Assembly: GCA_018343915.1 (NCBI GenBank)
Contig: JABRWF010000001.1
Location: 2,914,001 to 2,978,000, forward strand
DNA length: 64,000 nt
Direction: 5' to 3'
Origin: Agroathelia rolfsii
Lineage: Eukaryota; Basidiomycota; Agaricomycetes; Amylocorticiales; Amylocorticiaceae
Both the position numbers and the translations under genes were made by a program. Below, piece after piece: positions 43,802-55,364 of this stretch (position 1 is its first letter; every line of letters begins with the position of its first letter). Under the pieces are notes generated by a model. It searched no databases. It had not been told where the DNA came from and saw only the letters and a program-made list of their open reading frames with translations.

Positions 43802-46749
43802 TTAAAAGATGGATTCAGGCATCTGTCGGTTGTCCTCGGTCGCCCGACGACGGGGAATGGTCGCCGAGGCCTGAGGCTGAGGTTGGGGCTGAGCACGGGC
43901 AGAAGCAGGAGGCCGAGGTGACACAGTAAGAAGATCCTCCAGCAGCGTCGTCACCGCATTATCCTCATCGTCTTTCGACATTCCAGGCCTAGTCTGTGCT
44001 GTGATCTTGGAGGACAAGCTCGGGAACGTCGCTTCTGTGAAACCCATCTGTGTTACGTTCATCATAAATGGAAAGAGTTAGATAATCATCATCATCTAGG
44101 AGGTAGATTAGGACATACATCAGCAAGCCTACGCGTAATTCTCGACTTGGAATCCGTCTGTGAATTCTCGCGGCGCAGGCGCTGCGGCCCGTTGTGGTTG
44201 CTCCCCCCGGACGGGCCACGGGCCACACCCGGCGCCTGAAGGCTGCGCGCCCTGCGATGCTGCGTGGGGGCAGGCCCAGTCATGTTGAGCTGCGGGAAGC
44301 CGTCCCGTGCGTTGCTCACTACTTGAGTCCTCACCGGCGAAACAGGGCGCGGTGGCTTGGGTGGTAGAGCAGGTGGAGGCGGAGAGAGCGGCGCCTGAGC
44401 CACAACAGGCGGAGGGGGTGCAGGCATCGGGATCGACGTGTTTAGTTGCGGAGTCCTGTCAGTCATAAATAAAAAAGGAAGGGAAGAAGATGAGACAAAA
44501 AGAGCGTAAGAATAAGAACAGAAATTGACTTACGCAGCAACAGCGGCAGAGACATGCATCTTGATCAACTGCTCCCTCTGCTGGCGCCTGAGATCGCGCT
44601 CGGCGCGGTACCGCTCCTTCTCCGCCTTATAGATCGCCTTAGCGGCCTCCACGGCCGCGCGCGAGTCTTGTGGACTGAGAGGCACATCCCCATGCACCGC
44701 CGGTGTAGAGGTCGCCATTGTAGCCCACGGCTGCTGTTGCTGGGGATTGTGCCAGTCGGTCGTCGTTGCACCCACACCACCCCAGTTGGATTCGGGGTAG
44801 CCAGCCCACAGTCGAGTACCCCAGTCCAGGCTGGACATGCCGCCAGAGACGAGCGGGGACGCCCAAGGGAGACGAGCGGGGTCCTGGCGATATAAATGAG
44901 CATTCGAAGGGGGTGGACCGGAGCGTGTATTGATTGGAGGAGGTGCGTAGCTTGCGGGAACCGCTGAAGGGGGTACCGGTGTCATGCGAGTTGGGCGAGC
45001 TGGAATAGGTGGTGGTCCCGCTGGCGGCGGAATGCTGCTGACTGGAGAGGCCATGCCCATCGGTTGAGGGTTTGTTGCAGGCGGGGGATGCGACGAGGCT
45101 TCCAGTGACTGGGTCGGCACACTAGAAGGCTGTTCCCGAGGTTTGCCAAGGGGTGTCGGCGGAAGAGTCGAGGATCTCGATAGATTTCTAGGCTTTGGCT
45201 GCTTTACAGAGGCAATTGGATCGATATACTCTAATGAGCTGGCAGGGAGCGATTCGACGACAAATGGGGTAGTAGGCGTTGGCTCAGCAGGAACCTTGGG
45301 GGCTGGTGTCGCAGTGGCTGATGCAGCATTGACTTGCGCCGGGGATGGTTCACGTTGAACAGGCTGGGGCGTAGCGGGAGTAAATTGCTGTACTGCTGGT
45401 TCACCGGTAGGAGTGGGCTCTGGTTGTGCTGCAACGTCGTGGGGTGGCGCTGAAGCGGGAGTTGAAGAAGAAGAATGTGACGTTGGAGTTCCATACATCG
45501 AACGCCTCCTCGCAGTAGAAGCGACATCACCTATAGCGCGCATGATAGCATTCAGAGCCTCTGTAACCCGGCGTGCGGCCTCTTGCTCGGCAGCACGACG
45601 CATCTCCTCTGCCGTTTGGCCTGCCTGTGCCTGCGCCTGGCGTGCAACGTCTTGCGCGGCTTGCGAGATGTTGTCTCGATGATACGCCCAGTAGGCACCA
45701 TTTGTTGCATTGCGGATGATGTTCCTGGCGCCTTCCGCAAGCTCAGGATGAGAGGCGAATGCGCTTGTGAGCGAATTCAGGAAGGTCGCCAAATCGTTGG
45801 TCAAAGAAGGCCCAGTGGGAGCCGTAGATGAGAAGTCCAGATTTGGAAGCGGCGGATCCTCAGCCTCGACCTCGGCAGGCTTCCCAAGAGGACTGAGTCC
45901 CTTTGCTGACTGCTGTGCAGGCGTATCACTGGGAGTGGATTCACGCGTACAGGTGATATGGGACGGAGACCTGGATGCGGATTTAGGTTGGGGAACAGAC
46001 TCGGACAGGCATTCGTATCTGTTCTTGTCATGATTGAATACATGCACGGGCGGTTTGATCGGCACGTCATTCTCCAATATAGACAGAACGGACTTGAAAT
46101 CATCTTCCAGGCCGGTTGATACAAAGCTGCTGATGCGTTCATCAAGGGTCTTCGTTTTACCCTTGCTTTCGCGGAGGATAGGCGTGGTCGTTCCAGTTGA
46201 GAGACCAGATTTGGTCGACTGGACGTCGCTGGATGGAGGGATAGTGGTGATTTCAGGCAGACTCTCGCTCTTGACGGTTTCGACGAACCCGTGAGGTCCC
46301 TCAGACATGTTGTCGTCACTGACAAAAAGACCAGCGAGACCGGTGGAGAGATGACTGAGGTCAGGAACATGCTGCCAGTCACTTGGGTCGTCTAGGACAA
46401 TTTGTCCGAATGTATTTCGATGGCTGAGGTGGGGAGAGGCGCCCTGAGAGCGCTGTGCATCTTGAGCTTGTGGCGAGGAGATGTTCGCCGGAAGGCTCCT
46501 AAAGTCCTGGACAGTGAATTTAGCAATGTCGCCCGGACAGTATGTGATGGCATAATAGTCCTGAAGCTCCTCATTAGTGCTGAGGGTGATTTCGTCGCCG
46601 TCGGTGTCGAGATAGGAGACGCCGATTTGGTCGACGGGTATGTCGAAGTAAGCGCTGATCTTCTCGGCAAGGATTTCCCATGTGGGTTGGACGAGAAAAG
46701 TCAGACGCCGTACATGTGAGCCAGGCTTGTTGAGTTTGAACTGGATCAT
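43802..46749 (-). CDS. PB1-UBA protein with LIR-like motif, p62/NBR1-like
   Basis: Three exons, over 900 residues. The N-terminal PB1 domain (1-83) starts MIQFKLNKPGSHVRRLTFLV and has the acidic OPCA motif YLDTDGDEITLSTNEELQDY. At residues 119-130, LDDPSDWQHVPD resembles an Atg8-interacting (LIR/AIM) motif: aromatic Trp125, hydrophobic Val128, acidic residues before. A very long Pro/Ser/Thr/Ala-rich region follows, with an amphipathic helix (about 330-400, ASHPELAEGARNIIRNATNG ... AAEQEAARRVTEALNAIMRA) and charged helix YKAEKERYRAERDLRRQQRE at its end. The last two exons encode a UBA-like domain (LADMGFTEATFPSLSSK ... DNAVTTLLEDLL). PB1 oligomerisation, Atg8 binding and ubiquitin binding together suggest a selective autophagy receptor. 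ZZ and FW domains of NBR1 are not visible. Function inferred, domains seen. Confidence 0.8.
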
Positions 46750-47505
46750 GGTGGTTGTCCAACAAGAGTCAGCGCTGTGGGCGGAGTGATGATGATATAA
46801 AGTGGTGCCTACTATAGTACTGCTATTATGGGTGGTGCTACGGAAGCTGCGGAGACTGCGCCGCTGTTGCTGTGCTGTTTGTTGTTTATTACAACATTCG
46901 TTGTTATATCAGCCGCCATTTACCAATGTCTCTTCATCATCACATTGAACCGGTGCCGCAAGAACAGCACCATGTGAGCGAGAGTGCACTTATATCCCAG
47001 GCCAGCTCGAAGTAATTTAATAATACAAGAATTGGAACCTAACGTGAGTACGTGATGATCGTATCGATGTCGCGTTATCTATGGCGCAAGTAACATAAAC
47101 CGTTTGTTTTATTCATGTGCCCCTGTGGCATAATAGCATTCAGGTGACTGTACCCGACACTCTCTTATCTCAGCCTCTGCTCTGGCAATCTCTATTGGTC
47201 TGGTGTTTGAGCGTCAATATATGCGTCAATTTTTACTGTCATGGGCACGCTAGCCCAGCCACAAGGACGTAAAGGCATCCTTACCGTGTATGTTCCTTGG
47301 ATGCACTGGCAAGACTCGGACCGCGACCCTGCAATCGATGGGAATCTCTGACTGGCTATGGAAGTCCCCACTAACTGCTTCTCCTTCTGCTTACTGGGCC
47401 AGATGATTCGGATCACTCCTCGGCCATGTTCTGCTCTCTTAAATCCTCCTAGCTTGTCTACTCTCCAGCTCACGCTCTCATCTTACCACCTTCACCATCG
47501 TCACC
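46750..47505. promoter_or_regulatory. divergent promoter, PB1-UBA gene (-) and glutamate-cysteine ligase 1 (+)
   Basis: A 756-bp spacer. The 100 bp before 47506 is pyrimidine-rich and resembles the leader of the second ligase gene before 58301 (shared TCCTCCTAGCTTGTCTAC-like and CTTCACCATCxTTGTCATGG-like blocks), so part of the promoter was duplicated with the gene. Confidence 0.45.
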
Positions 47506-50138
47506 ATGGGCGTCGTTTTCAAGGGTACCCTCCTCGAATGGGAAGAGCACAAGAAGCAGGTCGACTACATCCGCGAACACGGCATCATCCAGTTCATCAA
47601 CCACTATAACCGTACCAAGGACAGACATGATGATCCTGCACTCTGGGGTGACGAGGTCATTGATCCCCGCAAACGTCCCTATCCCTGTTCCCCCAATAAC
47701 CTTTTTCTCGTAGATCGAGAGCACGATTGTTACGCTTGATCACGAGAAGAAGACCGCGAGATTGGCATTGGTTGCCAGGCAGGCCGTTCCTCTGCTTCAG
47801 GCGTTGCGTGAAAACGCCGATCCCGAAAAGTATGCCATATCAATCTCAGGCGGCACAAATATGCAAGTAATATTGGATCTCATAGGGCTAAAAAAATCCC
47901 CCACTATCTGCCTGAGGCAAACGCTTACATTATCGAGCATACACCTGCGGAGCCCTTGACAGTTTCGTTTGCCGATCTGCTCACCGTCGAGGCTGATATG
48001 GTTTATAGGTCTGGTGGTGTTTTGCAGTCCGGCTATTTCAACCATCTGATCATCCCACAGGCGTCAGTTCATGCGCCAATTTTTCAAGCCCAATCAGGTG
48101 CCGCTCACGGTTACCTTCTTCCCTCGCTTTGGTGCTGCTGGCCCTTTCACGGACCCTCATATCGAGAACGATACTTTTGAGCATGCACACAGTCTCTTCG
48201 TTGGTGACAACATCAGTTACGGAGCTGCGAGATACACGTATGCAGTTCATTTTGTAGTGAGCTTCATACCTCACCTAAAGCTTTCTCTTCGTCTTCACAG
48301 AGCCGGGGCTATACACATAAGACTACGACGCGAATGCAAGCCAGAGGGCAACATCCCTGTCTTCTTTGATACCCACACCCCCAAGCCGTTCATCGACCCT
48401 ACTATTCCATGGGATCGCAATTTGCACCCTGAGGATCAAGGTCGGTATCATGCGCATATATGCACCCTAACGGTGAGGACCAACTGAGTAACTTTTCTAG
48501 ACGCCAAAAATGGCCATGCTTTGCCTAATCACGTCTATACCGATGCTTTCATGTTCGCTATGGGTGCCTGTTGCTTGCAAGTCACCATGCAAGGAAAGGA
48601 CATCAACGAAGCACGTCGGCTCTACGACGCATTCATCCCGGTGGCCCCCATTGTTGTAAGTATCCAGTCCTGGGTTGCGTCTCTACTTTATGATCTAACC
48701 ATGCCTTTTTAGATGGCCTTGACAGCAGCTACACCTGTATTGCGAGGCTGGCTTACGGACAGAGACGGCAAATGGGATGTTCTTTCGGCCTCGTTGGACG
48801 ATAGGAATCCAGAAGAGCGTGGCTTGAGGGTGCGCATCAGTAGATCACATCGGCCAGCTTTTCAAGATGTACTTAATGTCATAATTTTAGCCCCTCAAAG
48901 AAGGCCAGTTGAGGATCCCAAAATCTCGTTATGGCAGTGTGGATATGTATCTCGCCGTAGAGCCGGAGAAAGAAGATGTCTATAATGATATTTATGTCCC
49001 TTATGTCGAAAAGTTCTACAACCAGTTACGCGAGAACGGTTTGTCCCGTTACTTTTATTGCACATCTTTGCATAATCTGATAGACAACATGCAAGGCATC
49101 GACCACCTCCTAGCAAAACACGTCGCTCACCTCTTCATCCGTCACACGGCCGGTGGCATCTTCTCGGAGATGTTACATCAGGACGACAACACCAGCATAC
49201 TCCAGTTTGAGGACCATCAATCCTCCAACTGGCAATCGGTACGCTTCAAGCCGCCACCACAGAACCCGAACATAGGATGGCGCGTAGAAGTGCGCTCGAT
49301 GGAGATCATGCCGACCGATTTCGAGAACGCGGCGTTTTCGATTTTCAACATTCTCCTTGCCAGGACCATTCTGCACTTTGATCTGAATATGTATATGCCG
49401 ATATCCGAGGTTCGTCTCAGATTTATTTATTTTTCGAGGCATGCGTATAGTTTTCTCAAGATTCCCTGTTCTTTTCCGCACACTTCATATGTATCGTAGG
49501 TGGATAAGAACATGGCGACTGGACAGCTCAGAGATGCAGTCAACACCCAAAAGTTCTTCTTCCGCAAGGACCTAGGCGTGAAACTCTCCGAGAATGGTAA
49601 TGCCCAGACGCAAGCCAACGGTGTCCACCCAGAGGGCCCAGTCACGGCTGAGATGACCTTGGACGAGATCATCAATGGCAAAGTGCGTGCGCATAGTTCT
49701 CGCATAACAAGCCCAAATTAACCTTGTTTTGCGCTAGGCTGGCGGTTTCGTAGGCCTGCTCCCGCTCATCTGGGCTTATATCGAGGCCAAGGGTGCCGAC
49801 AAGGAGACCAAGGAGAAGCTGGCTGTATACCTGGACGTCGTCAAGGGCCGTGCCAGTGGTCAACTCAAAACAGCCGCGACGTGGATTCGCGAGTTTATCC
49901 GCTCGCATCCGGCGTACAAGTTCGACTCGGCGGTGTCGGAGGAGATCACGTATGACCTCATGGTCGCTATCGATGAGCTGTGAGTGGTGGTGTCAATCTT
50001 TTATATATATATACCTTGATCATATGGTTTACTTCATATGATGCTGTGGACTCACATATGTACTGGCTGATTGCTGATGCTGCATGTCCCCACAGGAATC
50101 GCGGTGTACGAGATGGTAAAGGACTGTTCAAGTTTTAA
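47506..50138 (+). CDS. GCS1: glutamate-cysteine ligase, catalytic subunit, copy 1
   Basis: About ten exons, roughly 650 residues. Family 3 ligase features in order: [148 protein letters not shown], the signature [40 protein letters not shown], and C-terminal [10 protein letters not shown]. It joins glutamate and cysteine using ATP, the first and limiting step of glutathione synthesis in the cytosol. Intron 1 follows GACGAG|GTCATT. The last ~1 kb, introns included, is nearly identical to copy 2. Expected to be functional. Confidence 0.95.
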
Positions 50139-50150
50139 ATGCGGTGTTTA
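49167..50150 (+). repeat. near-identical tract shared with ligase copy 2 (partner A)
   Basis: From the codons for EMLHQDD to about 12 bp past the stop, this sequence matches 59962-60944 with only around ten differences by eye over ~980 bp, including silent sites and introns. To its left the two genes differ throughout, and introns are unrelated. To its right the 3' flanks are again only partly similar. Confidence 0.85.
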
Positions 50151-50410
50151 GAGGATATATATATTCTTGCATGTGGAATTGTGTGTATTTGTATTTCAAG
50201 TTCTTATAAGGTAAACGCAATCAAGATGCACTTGAATAGCTCAGGGCTCTTACATATATATGTCAGAGATTTGAATATTGGTAACTCCGAGTTGCAAGTC
50301 TTTATGTTATATTGTATTTTCGATTGCACATATATTTCTTTCATAATGTACAGCAGTTGTCACAACTCGAATCTTGAAGTAGTATTCTACTAGTATGTGA
50401 ATTAGAACAT

Positions 50411-51824
50411 TCACGCAGTGGCAAGAGAGCTACGAATGAAAGGGGTCACGCTCGTCCTAAGGTCGTCAGGAATACCACTGGGGAACAGGCGCTTAATGGT
50501 GACTGGGTAGAATCGCTCCATAATGTGAGCCCGACCCCTAGACGAGAACGATAAGAAAAAGACAAGCAACAACAACAAAAACTAGGGACTTGTGTTTGAT
50601 ACGTACTTGACTTTGCTCTCACACCACACCCGTCCGGAAGGGCCTGCATCATAGCCAACAAGATCCGTGACTGCACAGAGAGTATTGTGAGTATATGCTA
50701 ATAAAATGCAACAGGATGCCACTGACTGTCAGCCATTTCTTCTCCTCGTTCTTCCTTGAGCTGCAAGAACTCTGCAGAGACTTTCACAGAAAGTCAGCTC
50801 CACAATATACACTCGGCGATATTGTGTGTATACAGACGACAATACATACCATCAATTACTTTCTTTGCTAAATCAACATCCAGATGTGGATGGAAGAACC
50901 AAGAGATGGAAATACGAGGCGTAGTTCCAACGGGAGGGTTTACCACCCTATGCGAGATGGCACGGATGAGTCCGTGGGTAATGAACTCGAGTGCTAAGAC
51001 CCTCTGTCAGATTTTGTAGAGCTCAATAGCCGCATAACAGGATAATACTAACGCCGCCCAAAGTTACAAACAATTGTGTTTGGCACAGGAACAACATCAA
51101 TCCATCGACCAGCGATGTTCTGAGCCTGAAGGCCCCTTTCACCCTGAACTTGGAGAAGCTTTGGAATTACATCAATGTCAGATGCCATCTGACATGCAAA
51201 TGACTTTCGGCTCACTAGGGAGAGGAATGTGTGATCATAATGGGATCCAACTCCTTGGTCACCGTTGGCGGGATACAACGCAAACTGCATAATATGAAGT
51301 TAGATAGCAACTGAATTGGAAATTCTGATTACACACTTTTGAGCGGTGAAGATGCTTTGATCGCTCGAGGAAGAACGTAGACAACACATCCTTCGGTAAG
51401 AAGAACGCCTCTTCTAGGAGGCCTAGTATGATAAAACTCCAATCAGTCATTTCCGAGAAATATTTCTCTGCACATGCACGGAATCCGGGGAGGACTTCAT
51501 CAGATGGCCACTGACAATATAAATATGATGTTGAGATCTGATTTGCATCTACAGTCTATAGATGAACTATACCTGACTGGGACCCCAGAGCTTGAGGTAC
51601 TCAGGTTTGCCCTACTCCCACGGACACTCACAGGGCGTTCCGAAATCAAAGAACTCGCGGTCATCCATTTTGCCCTTGGTGTGCTCAGCACCGGGACGGG
51701 TGTATCCGAGGAAGTGCGGGACGTTCCCAAGGTCTATTTTGTCCTTCTCCTCTTGCGGGATCGTGAAGAGGCGTTTCGAATCGATGATAGGGATAGAGGT
51801 AAAATCAGTGGAGTGTAAAGGCAT
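50411..51824 (-). CDS. isopenicillin N synthase-like Fe(II)/2-oxoglutarate oxygenase
   Basis: About nine exons, roughly 340-360 residues. The DIOX_N region shows FTSIPIIDSKRLFTI, EEKDKIDLGNVPHFLGYTRP, KMDDREFFDFGTPCECPW and LGLLEEAFFLPKDVLSTFF. The double-stranded beta-helix follows: ALYPANGDQGVGSHYDHTFL (HxD iron ligands), GERGLQAQNIAGRWIDVVPV, THGLIRAISHRVVNPP (distal His ligand) and TPRISISWFF (RxS that binds the 2-oxoglutarate carboxylate). C-terminal part: QLKEERGEEMAD, DAGPSGRVWCESKVKGRAHI and MERFYPVTIKRLFPSG. Members hydroxylate or desaturate small molecules; the substrate is not deducible. Retention of RxS suggests true 2-oxoglutarate dependence. It lies between the two glutamate-cysteine ligase genes, convergent with copy 1 (272 bp apart). 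Start 51824 gives MPLHSTDFTSIP. Confidence 0.88.
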
Positions 51825-53252
51825 ATTGAAGCTGAAGCAAGCGCAAGCCGATGAGGGATGTGCTAACCTATTCGTAGGCCTGTCATCTGCACTTTTACAG
51901 ACACTTGACAAGTTGCTATCCCTCTTTTGGAGCAACTCATGCAACAAGGATGAAGCTACTCAGATGACTTGTAAGATACGCATCTGTCAATCGGTATTCA
52001 AAGTGGTTCGTCTTTGGAGCTATACAAGTTCTTTGACTACAGTGAAAACGATTATCTGTAAATGATTATCAGCTGTATTGGACATAACCATATTTTTACA
52101 TAATTAGTCCGATCACACTACAAAACCCATGACACCATGTGTACTAATAATACCACCGTACTAGTACATGAATAACCGCATGGCATATATGCAGTGCCCT
52201 ATTCCTAGAATACTTTTATTATTAACAAGATCATATAGTTCTTTTGGTACTTTGATGTATTATTTTCTTGTTCTAAAAATGAGTCGGACCTATTCAAATT
52301 CGGATCCTTGGTATTGCTTGATGGCCTGCCTGGCCTACGGCAGCAGTAGATTGTTCCACACTTTTTAAATCCATGCTGGATAAAAATCTGCTGGAGAGTG
52401 GGGTGAGCAAAAGCACCTCACTGCATCATCTCTCTAGCCCTGTGGTTTAGGCCAAGCCAAGATCAAAAAAAAAAAAAAAAAAAAAAGTAAGAGGTGTGTT
52501 CAGTGGGGTGAAGGCAAGGATAATAGTGTAGAACATCTAATGGTTGAGCACAGAGGAAATCGTGAGTGGGTCCTGGAAAAGCGATAGTCGGCGGCAGATG
52601 CTCACAGCTCCGGAGAGAGAGATGGCCATGACGCGTGCGCGACGTCGGACTAGCTTGCCGACATTAGACCAGGACCCCAAGAGAGGTTTTTCGGAAGACT
52701 GAACCATGATGTCTGCGATTGGCGGACGTTTTTCTCATGAGATTTACACATTCTAGCCTACTATATACGTAGTACTACTAGTAGTACCTCGGGAAAGCTA
52801 TCTTTTATCCGCCGATCGCAGATAATCTTTCGCAAAATCTCTCCCTGGGCTATCAGGGGCCCTATCGGACCTCCTTGGCAGAAAGCGCTCAAGTCAGTGG
52901 TGGCTCAGAAGCGAAGTATGCCACTCATCGTCCTTGGTCCTTCCCACTCTTCTCCGATTCAACTCTTTCACTCCTTTTCGACTCTTGTTCTCGTTCTCAT
53001 TCCTCATTAACGCATCATTGCTCGTTGTCTCTCTCTGAATCTGTTTCTCACGTTAATTTACACTCCTCCCATACTTCACTCCCCTGCAGCCTCACCCTCT
53101 ATTCTTACACCATGAGCGCTACAAGATCCTACAAAATTATAATACATACCATGGGTGTAGAGCTATCAGCTTATCTTATACATCCAGCACTTCACTTGAA
53201 TAGAAAGAAAAACAATCGTCCTTGTTCATTGACAGTGTCATTATCTTATTTA
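51825..53252. other. gene-free interval with palindrome, poly(A) and orphan CT-rich leader
   Basis: About 1.4 kb. Contains a poly(A) at 52465-52486 and a perfect 16-bp palindrome GTACTACTAGTAGTAC at 52772-52787. A ~200-bp C/T-rich stretch (52930-53110) looks like a fungal promoter leader and ends in ACACCATG at 53112, but only a 48-codon unconserved frame follows, so it may mark a lost gene. Confidence 0.4.
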
Positions 53253-55364
53253 CTATAAGTTGGCTACAGGAGCCGCTGGTATAACGTCTTGTCGGGCATC
53301 TACCACGACTTGAGCTAGCCTCCGCATAGCCTCAGATACCTCTTCTTCTGAGTTGATACTAAACGAAACGCGGACATACGCCGATGCGCGGCCACTGGGA
53401 AAGAACGCTGTACCTGGAAGCGCCAATATGTTCCTCTCCAGCGCCTTTGTACGGATAAGTTCCTCGGAATCACCTTCTGTGGATGAGGTCGGATCGAGAA
53501 GAAGCTTGAACCTGGTACAGGCATATTTAAACTTTTATAAATTTACCGTGAGGAGAGGATACGAACCAGTAGAACATGCCCGCCTCAGGCTTGACCCATT
53601 CGGCAAGGCCTTTCATGTGATGCTGCATAGCTGCTTCGAATACATCCCTCTTTTTACGATAGAACCCGGAGATGCTAGCTATATGCTTGAAGAAGCCATC
53701 GTAGCCCCATTTCTGGAGAAGAGCATTGGAAATTACTTGCGTGAACGATGATACCTAGAAATTAAAGGGCTTCGTAAGACAAACGAGTAATGGAAAACCG
53801 TGGAAGGGCGTACGTGAGAATATGACGCTGCGCTCTATTTATTTTTTGGATTACCCAAGTCTTAGTCTTCATTTCTTCAAATAATGTAACAACTTACATG
53901 TCTAATCATTGCGGCCACAATTGGCAACGGGCCCGATACAAACCCAAGTCGTAGACCGGCTGATAATACTTTTGACATGCTGTCAAAGCGGATGACCCTA
54001 CCAACCTAAGAAGCGGATCTATTACTTCATTTTGCCAAGACAGCTTTAGTGACTATTCCTGCAGATCGTACCTCTGGGGATTGTAGCTCTAGCTTCAAAT
54101 ACGAGTCGATTCGTGGTGCGTCACCGAAATACAAATAATAATAAGGGTCTAATTCAGAGCCTTATCAGAATGTGCTTGCTTGAAGTGGGAATGGGAGTGC
54201 TACTAGCGCACCATCTTCCAATCTAACATATTAGTTGATCCTGATTTAATAATAATAATAAATAGGCATCAATCTAACCTTCCAGAATCAAAAAGTCATG
54301 TTCACGAGCAAGCCTCAATACTTCTATTCGTCGTTCTAATGAAGCGCTCATCCCGGTTGGATTGCACCCGTACTAAAACAAAAAAAGGTATTTCAGGACC
54401 TCATTAATAGGGGGATGTTCAAGAAACTTTACTGGTATAGTATATAGTGCTTTTGGCTTCGGTTTTCCTACAGGCCAGTTCTCAAGAATATTTTGAAGTG
54501 TGCTTGATTTAATACCATGCTCATCAGCATCAACCTCTGTATGGGGACGTGAATTAGTGTTCTCAACGGATAGGTGATATAAAAGATCATGCCTATCTGC
54601 TCGCATTGTAGTGGCTCAAAAACTGGTATAATCGAGCTAACAAGGTGGAGTGACTTAAGCTGTTGTCGGGATAAACAACTAGGCTAATGCGTACGCATAT
54701 ACGGGCGATTCCACAAGGATGGCGTCGCCGGGGTTTAAAATTGCATTAGCAGCCTAGCAACAACAAAAAAAAAATTCATTCAATGATTAGATTGTATTTA
54801 ATTGAAGCAAACAACCTTATAAATGACATCCTGCGCTCCGTTTCCAACAGTAATGGCCCATTCTCCCTTGCCTCTGACTTTACTATGGGAGATCTCTTGT
54901 AGACCATAAAACCAGTCAAGAAGCGCTGGTAAACCCTCAGTTGGACCGTATTGCAGCCCTTCCTCAAGTTCTGGGCCTTCAAAGACATGTGTAATAGTTT
55001 GTAAAGGGTCCTCTGCACAGCGTGCCTTCATTTCAAAAGAAAGAAACGGGAAAGTGGTAGGGTTAGGTTTGCCGGCCAGAAGGGATATCATTCCAGGACG
55101 CCTTTCCAGAGCAAACAAATTTGCAACTGGTGTGATCAGGGCCCGGGGCAGTATTATCAGAATTTGGATAGTATGAATAATCATTTCTTACTTGGGCCTT
55201 TTAGCGGCCTCTGATAGCCATCTATCATAATGTTCAGCTGGAAGGTGTCGGGGAAAGCTGGCTCTTGTGTCAAGTGGATCAGCACCATAAGAAAACCTGT
55301 CAGTGCTTGGAACACTCTGAGTCTCCATCTGTATTGCGTCCTGAACTTGGACTTTATCCACCAT
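53253..55364 (-). CDS. class I/II PLP aminotransferase (Aro8/kynurenine-aminoadipate type)
   Basis: About a dozen exons, close to 490 residues. MVDKVQVQDAIQ, FSYGADPLDTRASFPRHLPA, RPGMISLLAGKPNPTTFPF, GLPALLDWFYGLQ, AITVGNGAQDVIYK, NPGDAILVESPVYAS, VGKPKPKALYTIPYGCNPTG, DDPYYYLYFGDAPRIDSYLK, and RFDSMSKVLSAGLRLGF with the PLP-binding Lys in SMSK. C-terminal ALERNILALPGTAFFPSGRA and YVRVSFSINSEEEV follow. The family transaminates aromatic amino acids, kynurenine or 2-aminoadipate with 2-oxoglutarate. Oddities: a 3-nt exon at 54212-54214 restores the second Asp of LEDDPYYY; one intron appears to start GC (ATAG|GCATGA, near 54549-54554); and intron 1 fits in phase only with a downstream acceptor (55101) that drops a conserved-looking LFALE stretch. 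It neighbours the oxygenase gene on the same strand. Confidence 0.87.
54212..54214 (-). other. 3-nt microexon (ATG) of the aminotransferase gene
   Basis: Flanked on the minus strand by a 64-nt intron ending TTGGAAG (branch-like CTAAT about 17 nt upstream) and a 63-nt intron starting GTGCGC and ending GAATTAG (branch-like CTGAT). Including the three bases joins G|AT G|AC, giving LEDDPYYY, the family sequence. Skipping them gives LEDPYYY from one intron of 130 nt, twice the local norm. Confidence 0.65.

Noticed and set aside
52875..53258. 127-codon Ser-rich protein
   Set aside because: The Ser/Leu content comes from translating a C/T-rich leader-like stretch. There is no ATG in its first part and no family.
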